Origin: Bradyrhizobiaceae bacterium Ga0074131
GTDB taxonomy: Bacteria; Pseudomonadota; Alphaproteobacteria; Rhizobiales; Xanthobacteraceae
DNA length: 64,000 nucleotides
Direction of reading: 5' to 3'
Assembly (NCBI GenBank): GCA_001464035.1
Contig: LNEC01000019.1
Location: 736,717 to 800,716 of the forward strand
The stretch's first letter is position 1, and the number at the start of each line of letters is the position of its first letter. Made by a program: the position numbers and the translations under genes. The notes beneath the pieces are model-generated. The model was not told the DNA's origin. It made no database searches and saw only the letters and a list, made by a program, of their open reading frames with translations. Shown piece by piece: positions 44,429 to 52,447 of the stretch.

Positions 44429-44450
44429 TGGATGCCAGATTAGGCATCCA
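44429..44450. promoter_or_regulatory. Inverted repeat, candidate enhancer-binding site
   Basis: Perfect 8-bp arms TGGATGCC-6-GGCATCCA in the gap between the divergent binding-protein genes. Its centre is about 108 bases before the transcription start predicted from the sigma-54 promoter, the usual position of an upstream activator site. It does not match the NtrC consensus, so another activator may bind. Confidence 0.5.
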
Positions 44451-44521
44451 TGTCCTCTCTTCGGGGTCGCGCTCACAACGAATTGTGCGCCAAATGGCAG
44501 TTGCGAGAAAAATCACTTCCC

Positions 44522-44539
44522 TTGGCATGCGCGTTGCAT
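44522..44539 (+). promoter_or_regulatory. Sigma-54 (-24/-12) promoter
   Basis: TTGGCATG-4-TTGCAT: the GG at 44524-44525 and GC at 44536-44537 are 12 bp apart as required, and only one base differs from TTGGCACG-N4-TTGCA. The start site would be near 44548, giving a leader of about 39 bases with AAGGAG 8 bases before the ATG. The overlapping tandem repeat of CGTTGCATAA (44532-44551) may be incidental. Confidence 0.7.
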
Positions 44540-44586
44540 AACGTTGCATAAGAAATAGTCATCAAAAACGAGAAGGAGTTGCTGGG

Positions 44587-46251
44587 ATGCGTGCCGAAAA
44601 ATCTTGGAAATGTCGGGCTGCCACATTTGCGGTGCTTGGGGTCGGCTTGGCGGCCGGTCTGTCGCAGCCAGCCTCTGCCCAAACCACGCTGCGCATCGGC
44701 ATGACCGCCGCCGATATTCCACGCACGCTGGGCCAGCCGGATCAGGGGTTTGAGGGCAACCGCTTCACCGGCCTCACCATGTATGACGGCCTGACGTTGT
44801 GGGACCTCTCTTCCGCCGACAAGCCGAGTGTCGTGATCCCGGGGCTCGCGACCGAATGGAAGGTCGACGAGTCCGACAAGAAGAAGTGGACATTCAAGCT
44901 TCGTCCCGGCGTCACTTTCCATGACGGTTCGCCTTTCAATGCCGACGCCGTGGTCTGGAACGTCGAAAAGGTGCTCAAGCAGGATGCACCGCAGTTCGAT
45001 CCGAGCCAGGTCGGCGTCACCGCGTCGCGGATGCCGACGCTGGCTTCGGCCCGCAAGATCGACGACATGACGGTCGAATTGACCACCAAGGAGCCGGACA
45101 GCTTCCTGCCGATCAACCTCACCAATCTGTTCATGGCGAGCCCTTCGAAGTGGCAGAAGCTGTTCGAAACGGCAGAAGGCGCCGACGCCAAGGCGAAGTC
45201 GCAGGCCGCATGGGCCGCATTCGCGCGCGACGCCTCCGGGACGGGGCCATGGAAAATGTCGAAGTTCACGCCGCGCGAGCGGCTCGAACTGGTGAAGAAC
45301 GAGAATTACTGGGACAAGGCGCGTGTCCCGAAGGTCGACAAGATGCTGCTCTTGCCAATGCCCGAGGCCAATGCCCGCACCGCGGCTTTGCTCTCCGGCC
45401 AGGTCGACTGGATCGAGGCGCCGGCGCCCGACGCGGTCAAGGAAATCAAGCAGCGCGGCTTCCAGCTCCAGTCGAACGAGTCGCCGCACGTCTGGCCGTG
45501 GCAGTTCTCGCGCGTCGAGGGCTCGCCATGGAACGACATTCGGGTGCGCAAGGCCGCCAATCTCTGCATCGATCGCGAAGGCTTGAAGGACGGCCTGCTG
45601 GCCGGCCTGATGGTGCCGGCGACCGGCACCTTCGAACCCGGTCATCCCTGGCGCGGCAAGCCGACCTTCCAGATCAAGTATGACAAGGCTGCGGCCCAGA
45701 AGCTGATGCAGGAGGCCGGCTTCGGTCCGGCCAAGAAGCTGTCGGTCAAGGTGCAGACTTCGGCGTCCGGTTCCGGCCAGATGCAGCCGCTGCCGATGAA
45801 CGAGTACCTGCAGCAGGCGCTGGCCGAATGCTATTTCGACGTCCAGCTCGACGTCATCGAATGGAATACGCTGTTCACCAACTGGCGGCGCGGGGCCAAG
45901 GATCCGTCCGCCAACGGCGCCAACGCCACCAATGTGACCTATGCGGCGATGGATCCGTTCTTCGCTCTGGTGCGCTTCCTGCAGTCGTCGATGGCGCCGC
46001 CGGTCTCGAACAATTGGGGTTTTATCAATAACCCCAAATTCGACGAACTGGTCACCAAGGCGCGGCAGACCTTCGAGCCGGCCGCGCGCGACGCGGCCCT
46101 GGCCGAACTGCATGCGGCCTCGGTCGACGATGCGACGTTCCTCTATGTCGCCCACGACGTCTCCCCCCGCGCCATGAGCCCCAAGGTCAAGGGCTTCGTG
46201 CAGCCGAAGAGCTGGTTCGTGGACTTCTCGCCGATCTCCATGACGCCGTAG
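44587..46251 (+). CDS. ABC transporter substrate-binding protein, family 5, paralogue 2
   Basis: 554 residues, signal peptide ending at ASAQ near residue 30. Core motifs VIPGLATEWKVDESDKKKWT and FKLRPGVTFHDGSPFNADAV identify the peptide/nickel/opine receptor family. It is the first gene behind a sigma-54 promoter, and the two permeases, two ATPases and an amidase follow on the same strand. The ligand is unknown; an amide-containing peptide or compound fits the neighbouring hydrolase. AAGGAG precedes the ATG at 8 bases. Confidence 0.93.
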   Translation: MRAEKSWKCRAATFAVLGVGLAAGLSQPASAQTTLRIGMTAADIPRTLGQPDQGFEGNRFTGLTMYDGLTLWDLSSADKPSVVIPGLATEWKVDESDKKKWTFKLRPGVTFHDGSPFNADAVVWNVEKVLKQDAPQFDPSQVGVTASRMPTLASARKIDDMTVELTTKEPDSFLPINLTNLFMASPSKWQKLFETAEGADAKAKSQAAWAAFARDASGTGPWKMSKFTPRERLELVKNENYWDKARVPKVDKMLLLPMPEANARTAALLSGQVDWIEAPAPDAVKEIKQRGFQLQSNESPHVWPWQFSRVEGSPWNDIRVRKAANLCIDREGLKDGLLAGLMVPATGTFEPGHPWRGKPTFQIKYDKAAAQKLMQEAGFGPAKKLSVKVQTSASGSGQMQPLPMNEYLQQALAECYFDVQLDVIEWNTLFTNWRRGAKDPSANGANATNVTYAAMDPFFALVRFLQSSMAPPVSNNWGFINNPKFDELVTKARQTFEPAARDAALAELHAASVDDATFLYVAHDVSPRAMSPKVKGFVQPKSWFVDFSPISMTP

Positions 46252-46269
46252 GCGTCAGGCTAACGCGCG

Positions 46270-46402
46270 CCTTCCCCTCTCCCCTTGTGGGAGAGGGTGG
46301 CTTCGCGAAGCGAAGACGGGTGAGGGGTCTGCCTCCGCGGATAGAGCCCCCTCATCTGACGCGGACTTCGTCCGCGCCACCTTCTCCCACAAGGGGAGAA
46401 GG
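46270..46402. repeat. 133-bp long-inverted-repeat intergenic element
   Basis: The left end contains CTCCCCTTGTGGGAGAGGGT and the right end TTCTCCCACAAGGGGAGAAG, its approximate inverse; smaller hairpins (CTTCGCGAAG; GCGGACTTCGTCCGC) lie between. The whole can fold as one long hairpin. It separates the binding-protein gene from the permease genes and ends 18 bases before the permease GTG, so it could limit downstream translation or protect the upstream message. It is of a type common in Rhizobiales. Confidence 0.7.
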
Positions 46403-46420
46403 AAAGAAGAAGGTAACTTA

Positions 46421-47374
46421 GTGCTCGTCTATATCGCCCGCCGCATCGTCTACGTGATCCCGATCGTCATCAGCGTGGCGCTGGTGTGCTTCCTGCTGGT
46501 CCACATCACGCCCGGCGATCCCCTGGTGGCGGTTCTTCCCGCCGACGCGTCGCAGGAACTGGCGGCGCAATTGCGCATCGCCTATGGCTTCGACCGACCG
46601 CTGCCGGTGCAGTTCGGAATTTGGCTGTGGAAGGCGGTCCACGGCGATCTCGGTAATTCCATCGCCACCGGACGCCCGGTGCTTTCGGAAGTCATGCGCG
46701 CGGTCGGCAACACCGTGACCCTGGCGGTTGCGGCCGCGCTGATCGGCTTCACGTTCGGATTGTTCTTCGGCCTCGTCGCCGGCTATTTTCGCGATACCTG
46801 GATCGACAAGGTCGCGACCTCGATCGCGATCGCCGGCGTCTCCGTGCCGCATTACTGGCTCGGCATGGTGCTGGTGATCATCTTTTCGGTGCAGCTCAAC
46901 TGGCTGCCCGCGGTCGGCGCCGGCCCCGGCGGTTCCGGCGCCTGGGGCTGGGACTGGGAGCACATCCGCTATCTGATCCTGCCCGCGATCACCACCTCGG
47001 TCATTCCGATGGGCATCGTCACCCGCACCGTACGGGCGCTGACCGGCGATATCCTCTCGCAGGACTTCGTCGAGGCGCTGCGCGCCAAGGGCCTGCGCGA
47101 GACCCATGTGTTTCGCCACGTTATCAAGAACGCCGCCCCGACCGCCATGGCGGTGATGGGCCTGCAACTGGGATACATGCTCGGCGGCTCGATCCTGATC
47201 GAAACCGTGTTCTCGTGGCCGGGTTCGGGGCTGCTGCTGAATTCGGCGATTTTCCAACGCGATCTGCCGCTGCTGCAGGGCACGATCCTGGTGCTGGCGC
47301 TGTTCTTCGTTTTTCTCAATCTGTTGGTCGACATCACGCAGGCCGCGATCGACCCGCGCATCAAGCGGAGCTGA
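46421..47374 (+). CDS. ABC transporter permease, DppB-like
   Basis: 317 residues from a GTG, six membrane helices. MLVYIARRIVYVIPIVISVA is the typical DppB/OppB opening, RIAYGFDRPLPVQFGIWLWK the periplasmic segment, and ALTGDILSQDFVEALRAKGL the EAA-type ATPase-coupling loop. GAAGG before the GTG lies right after the long repeat element. It forms the channel with the next gene. Confidence 0.93.
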   Translation: MLVYIARRIVYVIPIVISVALVCFLLVHITPGDPLVAVLPADASQELAAQLRIAYGFDRPLPVQFGIWLWKAVHGDLGNSIATGRPVLSEVMRAVGNTVTLAVAAALIGFTFGLFFGLVAGYFRDTWIDKVATSIAIAGVSVPHYWLGMVLVIIFSVQLNWLPAVGAGPGGSGAWGWDWEHIRYLILPAITTSVIPMGIVTRTVRALTGDILSQDFVEALRAKGLRETHVFRHVIKNAAPTAMAVMGLQLGYMLGGSILIETVFSWPGSGLLLNSAIFQRDLPLLQGTILVLALFFVFLNLLVDITQAAIDPRIKRS

Positions 47375-47393
47375 CGCCCATGAGGGTTCGTCC

Positions 47394-48281
47394 ATGAGCG
47401 CGATATCCGACGCAGCCCTGCAGGCCGCGCCCGCCACCAAGGCACGGGGCTACTGGGCTACGGTCGGCCGCCGCATTGCGCACGACAAGGTCAGCATGGT
47501 CTGCGCCTTTGTTCTCCTGCTGATCTTTCTGTCGGCCCTGTTCGCCCCGTGGCTCGGGCTCGCCGACCCCTATCAGGGTTCGATGATTCGCCGGCTCCGC
47601 CATATCGGCACGCCGAACTATCCGCTCGGCACCGATGAGCTCGGCCGCGACATGCTGGCGCGCCTGATCTATGGCGGGCGGCTGTCGCTGCTGGTCGGCA
47701 TTCTACCCGTGATCCTCGCTTTCATCATCGGGACCTCGCTCGGCCTTGTCGCCGGCTATGTCGGCGGCAGGATCAACACCGCGATCATGCGCACCATCGA
47801 CGTGTTCTACGCCTTTCCCTCGGTATTGCTGGCGATCGCGATCTCGGGCGCGCTCGGCGCCGGCATCGTCAACTCGATCGTCTCGCTGACCATCGTGTTC
47901 GTGCCGCAGATCACACGCGTGGCCGAGAGCGTCACCACGGGGGTGCGCAACATGGATTTCGTCGAGGCGGCGCGGGCCTCCGGCGCCGGCGCCTTTACCA
48001 TCATGCGGGTGCATATGCTGGGCAATGTGCTGGGACCGATTTTCGTCTATGCCACCGGCCTGATCTCGGTATCGATGATCCTGGCGGCCGGCCTGTCGTT
48101 TCTCGGCCTCGGGACAAAGCCGCCGGAGCCGGAATGGGGCCTGATGCTGAACACGCTGCGTACGGCCATCTATGTCAATCCATGGGTGGCAGCCCTGCCG
48201 GGCGCCATGATCTTCGCGGTGTCGATCTGCTTCAATCTGCTCAGCGACGGCATGCGCAGCGCCATGGACATCCGGAATTAG
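47394..48281 (+). CDS. ABC transporter permease, DppC-like
   Basis: 295 residues. A short cytoplasmic N-terminus precedes a first helix (VCAFVLLLIFLSALFAPW), then the conserved PLGTDELGRDMLARLIYGGR of the DppC/OppC family, further helices, and the coupling loop NMDFVEAARASGAGAFTIMR. It starts 20 bases after the DppB-like gene and pairs with it in the membrane. Confidence 0.93.
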   Translation: MSAISDAALQAAPATKARGYWATVGRRIAHDKVSMVCAFVLLLIFLSALFAPWLGLADPYQGSMIRRLRHIGTPNYPLGTDELGRDMLARLIYGGRLSLLVGILPVILAFIIGTSLGLVAGYVGGRINTAIMRTIDVFYAFPSVLLAIAISGALGAGIVNSIVSLTIVFVPQITRVAESVTTGVRNMDFVEAARASGAGAFTIMRVHMLGNVLGPIFVYATGLISVSMILAAGLSFLGLGTKPPEPEWGLMLNTLRTAIYVNPWVAALPGAMIFAVSICFNLLSDGMRSAMDIRN

Positions 48282-48346
48282 CATGATGAGGTCAGGTCGA
48301 ATCATTGCGGCTTGGACGATCCACCTCTCTCAATGGGAGAGGTAAG

Positions 48347-49402
48347 ATGAGTTCGACCGAGACACACGCCGAACTGATGCAACCGATCGAGGATGTCGGC
48401 GGCACAGCGCAGCCGCTGCTGCAGGTCAACGGCCTGACCAAGCATTTTCCAGTGCGCGGCGATCTGTTTGCGAAGCGCAAGACTGTGCGCGCGGTCGACG
48501 ATGTGTCGTTCTCGATCGCCAAGGGGGAGACTGTCGGCATCGTCGGCGAGTCCGGCTGCGGCAAATCGACCACCGCGCGGCTCTTGATGCACCTGATGAA
48601 GCGCGATGCCGGCGATATCATCTATGACGGCATGCAGGTCGGGCGCGCGCTGTCGCTGCGCGAGTTGCGCCGCGGCATGCAAATGGTGTTTCAGGACAGC
48701 TACGCCTCGCTCAATCCGCGCCTCACCATCGAGGAGTCGATCGCGTTCGGCCCCAAGGTGCACGGCATGGCCGACGACGCGTCGCGCGCGCTGGCGCGCG
48801 AACTGCTCGGCAAGGTCGGCCTGCGGCCGGAGAATTTCGCCAACCGCTATCCGCACGAGATTTCCGGCGGCCAGCGCCAGCGCGTCAACATCGCGCGCGC
48901 GCTGGCGTTGTCGCCGCGGCTGGTGATCCTCGATGAAGCCGTCTCGGCGCTGGACAAGTCGGTCGAGGCGCAGGTGCTCAACCTGCTGGTCGACCTCAAG
49001 CGTGAATTCGGGCTGACCTATCTGTTCATCAGCCACGATCTCAACGTGGTGCGCTACATCTCCGACCGCGTACTCGTGATGTACCTCGGCGAGGTGGTCG
49101 AGCTTGGCCCGGTCGACCGGGTATGGGATGCGCCGGCGCATCCCTATACGCGGGCGCTGCTGGCGGCGATGCCGTCCTCCGACCCCGAGAACCGCACCGA
49201 GACGCCGCCGATCTCGGGCGATCCGCCCAATCCGATCGATCCGCCCTCCGGCTGCCGGTTTCACACCCGTTGCCCGTTCGCGGAGCCGCTCTGCGCAAAC
49301 GCCACGCCAAAACTCACTGCACTCGATACAATGGGTCACGAAGCGGCATGCTACATGGCCATTTCCGGGTCAGGGCACAGCCGCGCACCGGCACACGCAT
49401 GA
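48347..49402 (+). CDS. Peptide-type ABC transporter ATPase, DppF-like
   Basis: 351 residues. Walker A GIVGESGCGKSTTARLLMHL, Q-loop MVFQDSYASLNPRLTIEESI, signature ISGGQRQRVNIARALAL, Walker B LVILDEAVSALD, with Ala in place of the usual Pro as in DppF relatives. The C-terminal oligopeptide-ATPase domain has the iron-sulfur-type cysteines in CRFHTRCPFAEPLC. The ATG at 48347 has GAGAGGTAAG upstream. The TGA stop lies inside a 45-bp repeat. Confidence 0.92.
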   Translation: MSSTETHAELMQPIEDVGGTAQPLLQVNGLTKHFPVRGDLFAKRKTVRAVDDVSFSIAKGETVGIVGESGCGKSTTARLLMHLMKRDAGDIIYDGMQVGRALSLRELRRGMQMVFQDSYASLNPRLTIEESIAFGPKVHGMADDASRALARELLGKVGLRPENFANRYPHEISGGQRQRVNIARALALSPRLVILDEAVSALDKSVEAQVLNLLVDLKREFGLTYLFISHDLNVVRYISDRVLVMYLGEVVELGPVDRVWDAPAHPYTRALLAAMPSSDPENRTETPPISGDPPNPIDPPSGCRFHTRCPFAEPLCANATPKLTALDTMGHEAACYMAISGSGHSRAPAHA

Positions 49403-49441
49403 TCCGAAAAAGTGGGCACCGGTTTTTCGAAATGATCATGC
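49397..49441. repeat. 45-bp palindromic repeat, copy 1, carrying a stop codon
   Basis: Bounded by GCATGATC (49397-49404) and GATCATGC (49434-49441), an 8-bp perfect terminal inverted repeat. Equal in length and largely in sequence to 59241-59285. The TGA in GCATGA is the stop codon of the ATPase gene. The next gene begins 26 bases after it. Confidence 0.75.
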
Positions 49442-49466
49442 GTAACAGAGAGGGAGCGGACGCGAC

Positions 49467-49664
49467 ATGACAAGACCCACGGCGAAGGAGATCGGGGCAA
49501 TGGCCGATGCGACGGGCGTCCCCATCGCTGCCGATGTCGCTGCGCGCATCGCCCATTCGATCGGCCCGGCGTACGAAGGCTTCGCACCGGTCGGCGGCAC
49601 GCTGCCGTTCGATCTGGAGCCGGCGAGCTTCCTGCTCGTGCAAGCGGCAAAGGCTTCGGCATGA
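49467..49664 (+). CDS. AtzG-like small protein (DUF4089)
   Basis: 65 residues: AKEIGAMADATGVPIAADVA then YEGFAPVGGTLPFDLEPASF. This is the pattern of DUF4089/AtzG proteins, small helical partners that form a complex with AtzE-type amidases and stabilise them. The stop overlaps the amidase start (ATGA), so equal synthesis is expected. In cyanuric acid catabolism AtzG is needed for AtzE. Here the partner is the amidase just downstream. Confidence 0.82.
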   Translation: MTRPTAKEIGAMADATGVPIAADVAARIAHSIGPAYEGFAPVGGTLPFDLEPASFLLVQAAKASA

Positions 49665-51073
49665 GCACCGACCCCGCCTTGATGTCGCTGACATCCGTCG
49701 CAAGGGCGATTGCCGACAAGCGCTTCTCGGCGCGCGAGGTGGCGACATCCTGCCTCGACCGGATCGCGCAGTGGCAGCCACATCTCAATGCCTTCATGGC
49801 GATCGAAGCCGAGGCGGCGCTGGCCGCGGCCGACGTGGCCGACGCGGCGCTGGCGAAAGGCGAGTCGTCCGGCGCGCTGCACGGCGTGCCGCTGGCGCAC
49901 AAGGACATGTACTACGACGCCGGACGGGTGGTGACCTGCGGCTCGAAGATCCGCCGCGATTTCGTCGCCACCACGACCTCGACGGCGCTGCAGCGGCTGA
50001 AGGACGCAGGCACGATTCGCCTCGGCTCGCTGCAGATGGTTGAATTCGCCTACGGGCCGACCGGCCACAACGTGCATTACGGCGCGGTGCGCAACCCCTG
50101 GTCGGTCGATCGCATCACTGGCGGCTCGTCGTCGGGGTCGGGCTCGGCGGTGGCAGCACGGCTGACCTTCGCCGCGCTGGGCTCCGACACCGGCGGCTCG
50201 ATCCGGCTGCCGGCGCATTTCTGCGGCGTCACTGGATTGAAGACCACCGTGGGACGGATCAGTCGCGCCGGGGCGATGCCGCTGTCGCAGTCGCTCGACA
50301 CCGTGGGCCCGCTGGCGCGTACGGCAGAGGATTGCGCCCTGCTGCTCGGCCTGATGGCGGGCGCCGACCCGGCGGACCCGACGGCGATCACCGGCCCTGT
50401 GCCGGATTACATGGCCGCGACGCGCGATCCGATCAAAGGGCTGACCATCGGCGTGCCCACCGCCTTCTATGTCGACGACCTCGATCCCGAAGTCGCGCGC
50501 ATCCTCGATGAGACGCTGTCGGTGCTCACGCGGGAGGGTGCCACGATCGTCCAGGTCGAACTGCCGGAGCAGCGCCAGCTTACGGCGGCATGCCAGTTCG
50601 TGCTCGCGACCGAGGCCGCCGCGTTCCACAAGCGCTGGATGATCGAACGCCCGGGGGATTACGGCCCCCAGGTGCTGATGCGGCTGCAGAACGGGCTGGC
50701 GATCTCAGGCGTATCCTATCTGGAAGCGATGCGCTGGCGCGGTCCGGCGCTGGCGGCGCACAATGCCGCGGTGGTCGGCGTCGACGCGGTGATCGCGCCG
50801 GTCTCGCCGGTCGCAGCGCCCACCATCGCCGAGAGCGACGTCGGCAACAGCCCCGACGCCGAGGCGATGATCCAGCGGCTGACGCGGTTCACCCGCCCGA
50901 TCAATTATCTGGGGCTGCCGTCGCTTTCAATTCCCGCGGGCTTTACGAAGTTGGGCCTGCCGGTCGGCATGCAGTTGGTCGGCCGTTCGTTCGATGAGGC
51001 GATGATCCTGCGGATCGGCGCGGCGTTCCAGCGCGCCACCGATTTCCACGACAGGGTGCCCGAGCCAGCATGA
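49661..51073 (+). CDS. Amidase-signature hydrolase, AtzE-like
   Basis: 470 residues. The Ser-cisSer-Lys triad is visible: Lys81 in PLAHKDMYYDAG, cis-Ser near 156 in RITGGSSSGSGSAVAARL and Ser180 in LGSDTGGSIRLPA. Family enzymes hydrolyse amides and release ammonia or an amine. The AtzG-like partner upstream and the length fit the AtzE/biuret-hydrolase-related branch. It lies within an ABC import operon with overlaps on both sides (ATGA to the next ATPase gene), so its substrate is likely what the transporter brings in. No signal peptide; it acts in the cytoplasm. Confidence 0.92.
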   Translation: MSTDPALMSLTSVARAIADKRFSAREVATSCLDRIAQWQPHLNAFMAIEAEAALAAADVADAALAKGESSGALHGVPLAHKDMYYDAGRVVTCGSKIRRDFVATTTSTALQRLKDAGTIRLGSLQMVEFAYGPTGHNVHYGAVRNPWSVDRITGGSSSGSGSAVAARLTFAALGSDTGGSIRLPAHFCGVTGLKTTVGRISRAGAMPLSQSLDTVGPLARTAEDCALLLGLMAGADPADPTAITGPVPDYMAATRDPIKGLTIGVPTAFYVDDLDPEVARILDETLSVLTREGATIVQVELPEQRQLTAACQFVLATEAAAFHKRWMIERPGDYGPQVLMRLQNGLAISGVSYLEAMRWRGPALAAHNAAVVGVDAVIAPVSPVAAPTIAESDVGNSPDAEAMIQRLTRFTRPINYLGLPSLSIPAGFTKLGLPVGMQLVGRSFDEAMILRIGAAFQRATDFHDRVPEPA

Positions 51074-52053
51074 GCAATCTCGTCGAGATCAAAAATCTCA
51101 ACATTCGCTTCAGCGGCGAGCGCACCGTCCATGCCGTCAACGATCTCAGCCTGTCGCTCGGCGAGGGCGAGGTGCTCGGCCTGCTCGGCGAGTCCGGCTC
51201 GGGCAAGAGCGTCACGCTGCGCGCGCTGATGCGGCTGTTGCCGAAGAAGCGCACGCAGATTTCGGGCAGCGTGCAGGTGCTGGGGCGCGACGTGCTGGCG
51301 CTGGACGACGAGGAGCTGTCGGCGTTTCGCGGCCAGACCGTCTCGATGATCTTCCAGGAGCCGGCGCTGGCGCTCGATCCGGTCTATACCATCGGCCAGC
51401 AGATCTCCGAAAGCGTCATGCGCCATGAGGGCAAGAGCCAGACCGACGCGACCGCGCGCGCGCTGGAGATGCTGGAAGTGGTGCGGATTCCCTCCGCCAG
51501 GCGCCGGCTCGACGCCTACCCGCACGAGATGTCGGGCGGCATGCGGCAGCGCGCGATGATCGCGCTGGCGCTGGCCTGCAAGCCGAAAATCCTGCTCGCC
51601 GACGAGCCGACCACGGCGCTGGACGCCACCGTGCAGATCCAGATCCTGCTGCTGTTGCGCGAACTGCAGCGCGAGTTCGGCATGTCCGTCATCTTCGTCA
51701 CGCACGATATCGGCGTCGCCATCGAGATCTGCGACCGGGTCGCGGTGATGTATGCGGGCCAGATCGTCGAGCAGGGCACGCTCAGCCAGATCGTGCGGTC
51801 GCCGATCCATCCCTATGCGCGCGGCCTGCTGGCCTCCACCGTGCACGGCGCCAAACGCGGCCAGCGGCTGGAGACCATTCCGGGAACACCGCCGTCGCTC
51901 GACAAGGCGCCGGCCAACTGCTCGTTCGCGCCGCGCTGTCGTTTCGCGGAAGCCCGCTGCGTCGAGCAGCTGCCGCCCAATGTGCAGGTCGGCGCCGACC
52001 GGATCGCGAGATGCATTCTGGCGGAGCGTATGGGGGCCGCGGCCGCGACGTAG
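51070..52053 (+). CDS. Peptide-type ABC transporter ATPase, DppD-like
   Basis: 327 residues. Walker A GLLGESGSGKSVTLRALMRL, Q-loop MIFQEPALALDPVYTIGQQI, signature MSGGMRQRAMIALALAC, Walker B ILLADEPTTALDATVQ and switch His in FVTHDIGVAIEICD. The C-terminal part has CSFAPRCRFAEARC. It is the second ATPase of the importer, placed after the amidase, which shows that the hydrolase belongs to the transport operon. Last gene, convergent with a small gene on the other strand. Confidence 0.93.
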   Translation: MSNLVEIKNLNIRFSGERTVHAVNDLSLSLGEGEVLGLLGESGSGKSVTLRALMRLLPKKRTQISGSVQVLGRDVLALDDEELSAFRGQTVSMIFQEPALALDPVYTIGQQISESVMRHEGKSQTDATARALEMLEVVRIPSARRRLDAYPHEMSGGMRQRAMIALALACKPKILLADEPTTALDATVQIQILLLLRELQREFGMSVIFVTHDIGVAIEICDRVAVMYAGQIVEQGTLSQIVRSPIHPYARGLLASTVHGAKRGQRLETIPGTPPSLDKAPANCSFAPRCRFAEARCVEQLPPNVQVGADRIARCILAERMGAAAAT

Positions 52054-52075
52054 CGGCTACGCCGGCCACTTCACG

Positions 52076-52324
52076 TCACGCGTTGACGCGCGGGTCGGCC
52101 CATTTTTCGATCTGGGAGGCGCTGATAACCTGCTTGGGCTGATGCGGGTTGAGTGTGCCGGCGCTGGCCGACCACCCCTTGGCCAGAATCTGCATCGCGA
52201 ACAGCTTGGCGTCGACTTCCGACTTGAAGGTGCGGGTCGATCGTACCGTGCCGGTTGCATTGTCGTTGGTCTTCACCGGCTTGTCCGGTCCGAAGGCCAC
52301 GTACCAGGTGTCAGGTTGTGTCAT
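52076..52324 (-). CDS. Small conserved-type hypothetical protein
   Basis: 82 residues from the ATG at 52324: MTQPDTWYVAFGPDKPVKTN, then TFKSEVDAKLFAMQILAKGW, ending QVISASQIEKWADPRVNA. The aromatic start and the E/K-rich middle suggest a small alpha/beta fold; I know it only as a hypothetical type. No strong ribosome site; a start 13 codons earlier exists but adds a cysteine-rich stretch of poor character. Confidence 0.6.
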   Translation of the reverse strand: MTQPDTWYVAFGPDKPVKTNDNATGTVRSTRTFKSEVDAKLFAMQILAKGWSASAGTLNPHQPKQVISASQIEKWADPRVNA

Positions 52325-52447
52325 GGTTGCATAACGCCGACAGCACCCTAAAGTTTCACGCATGCAAACGCTGCCGCGCGGGCATCTGACGCTTCAGGGG
52401 CCGCCCCGAAGGACAGCCCCGTTTTGTCTCATGGATGAAGCGGTAGG

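Noticed and set aside
44485..44500. TGCGCCA-AA-TGGCA as an NtrC site
   Set aside because: Half-sites and spacing depart from the NtrC consensus and it lies only about 25 bp before the -24 box, too close for the usual enhancer.
44532..44551. Tandem CGTTGCATAA repeats as an activator site
   Set aside because: The first copy overlaps the -12 element of the sigma-54 promoter, so it is more simply explained as promoter sequence with a chance or recent 10-bp duplication.
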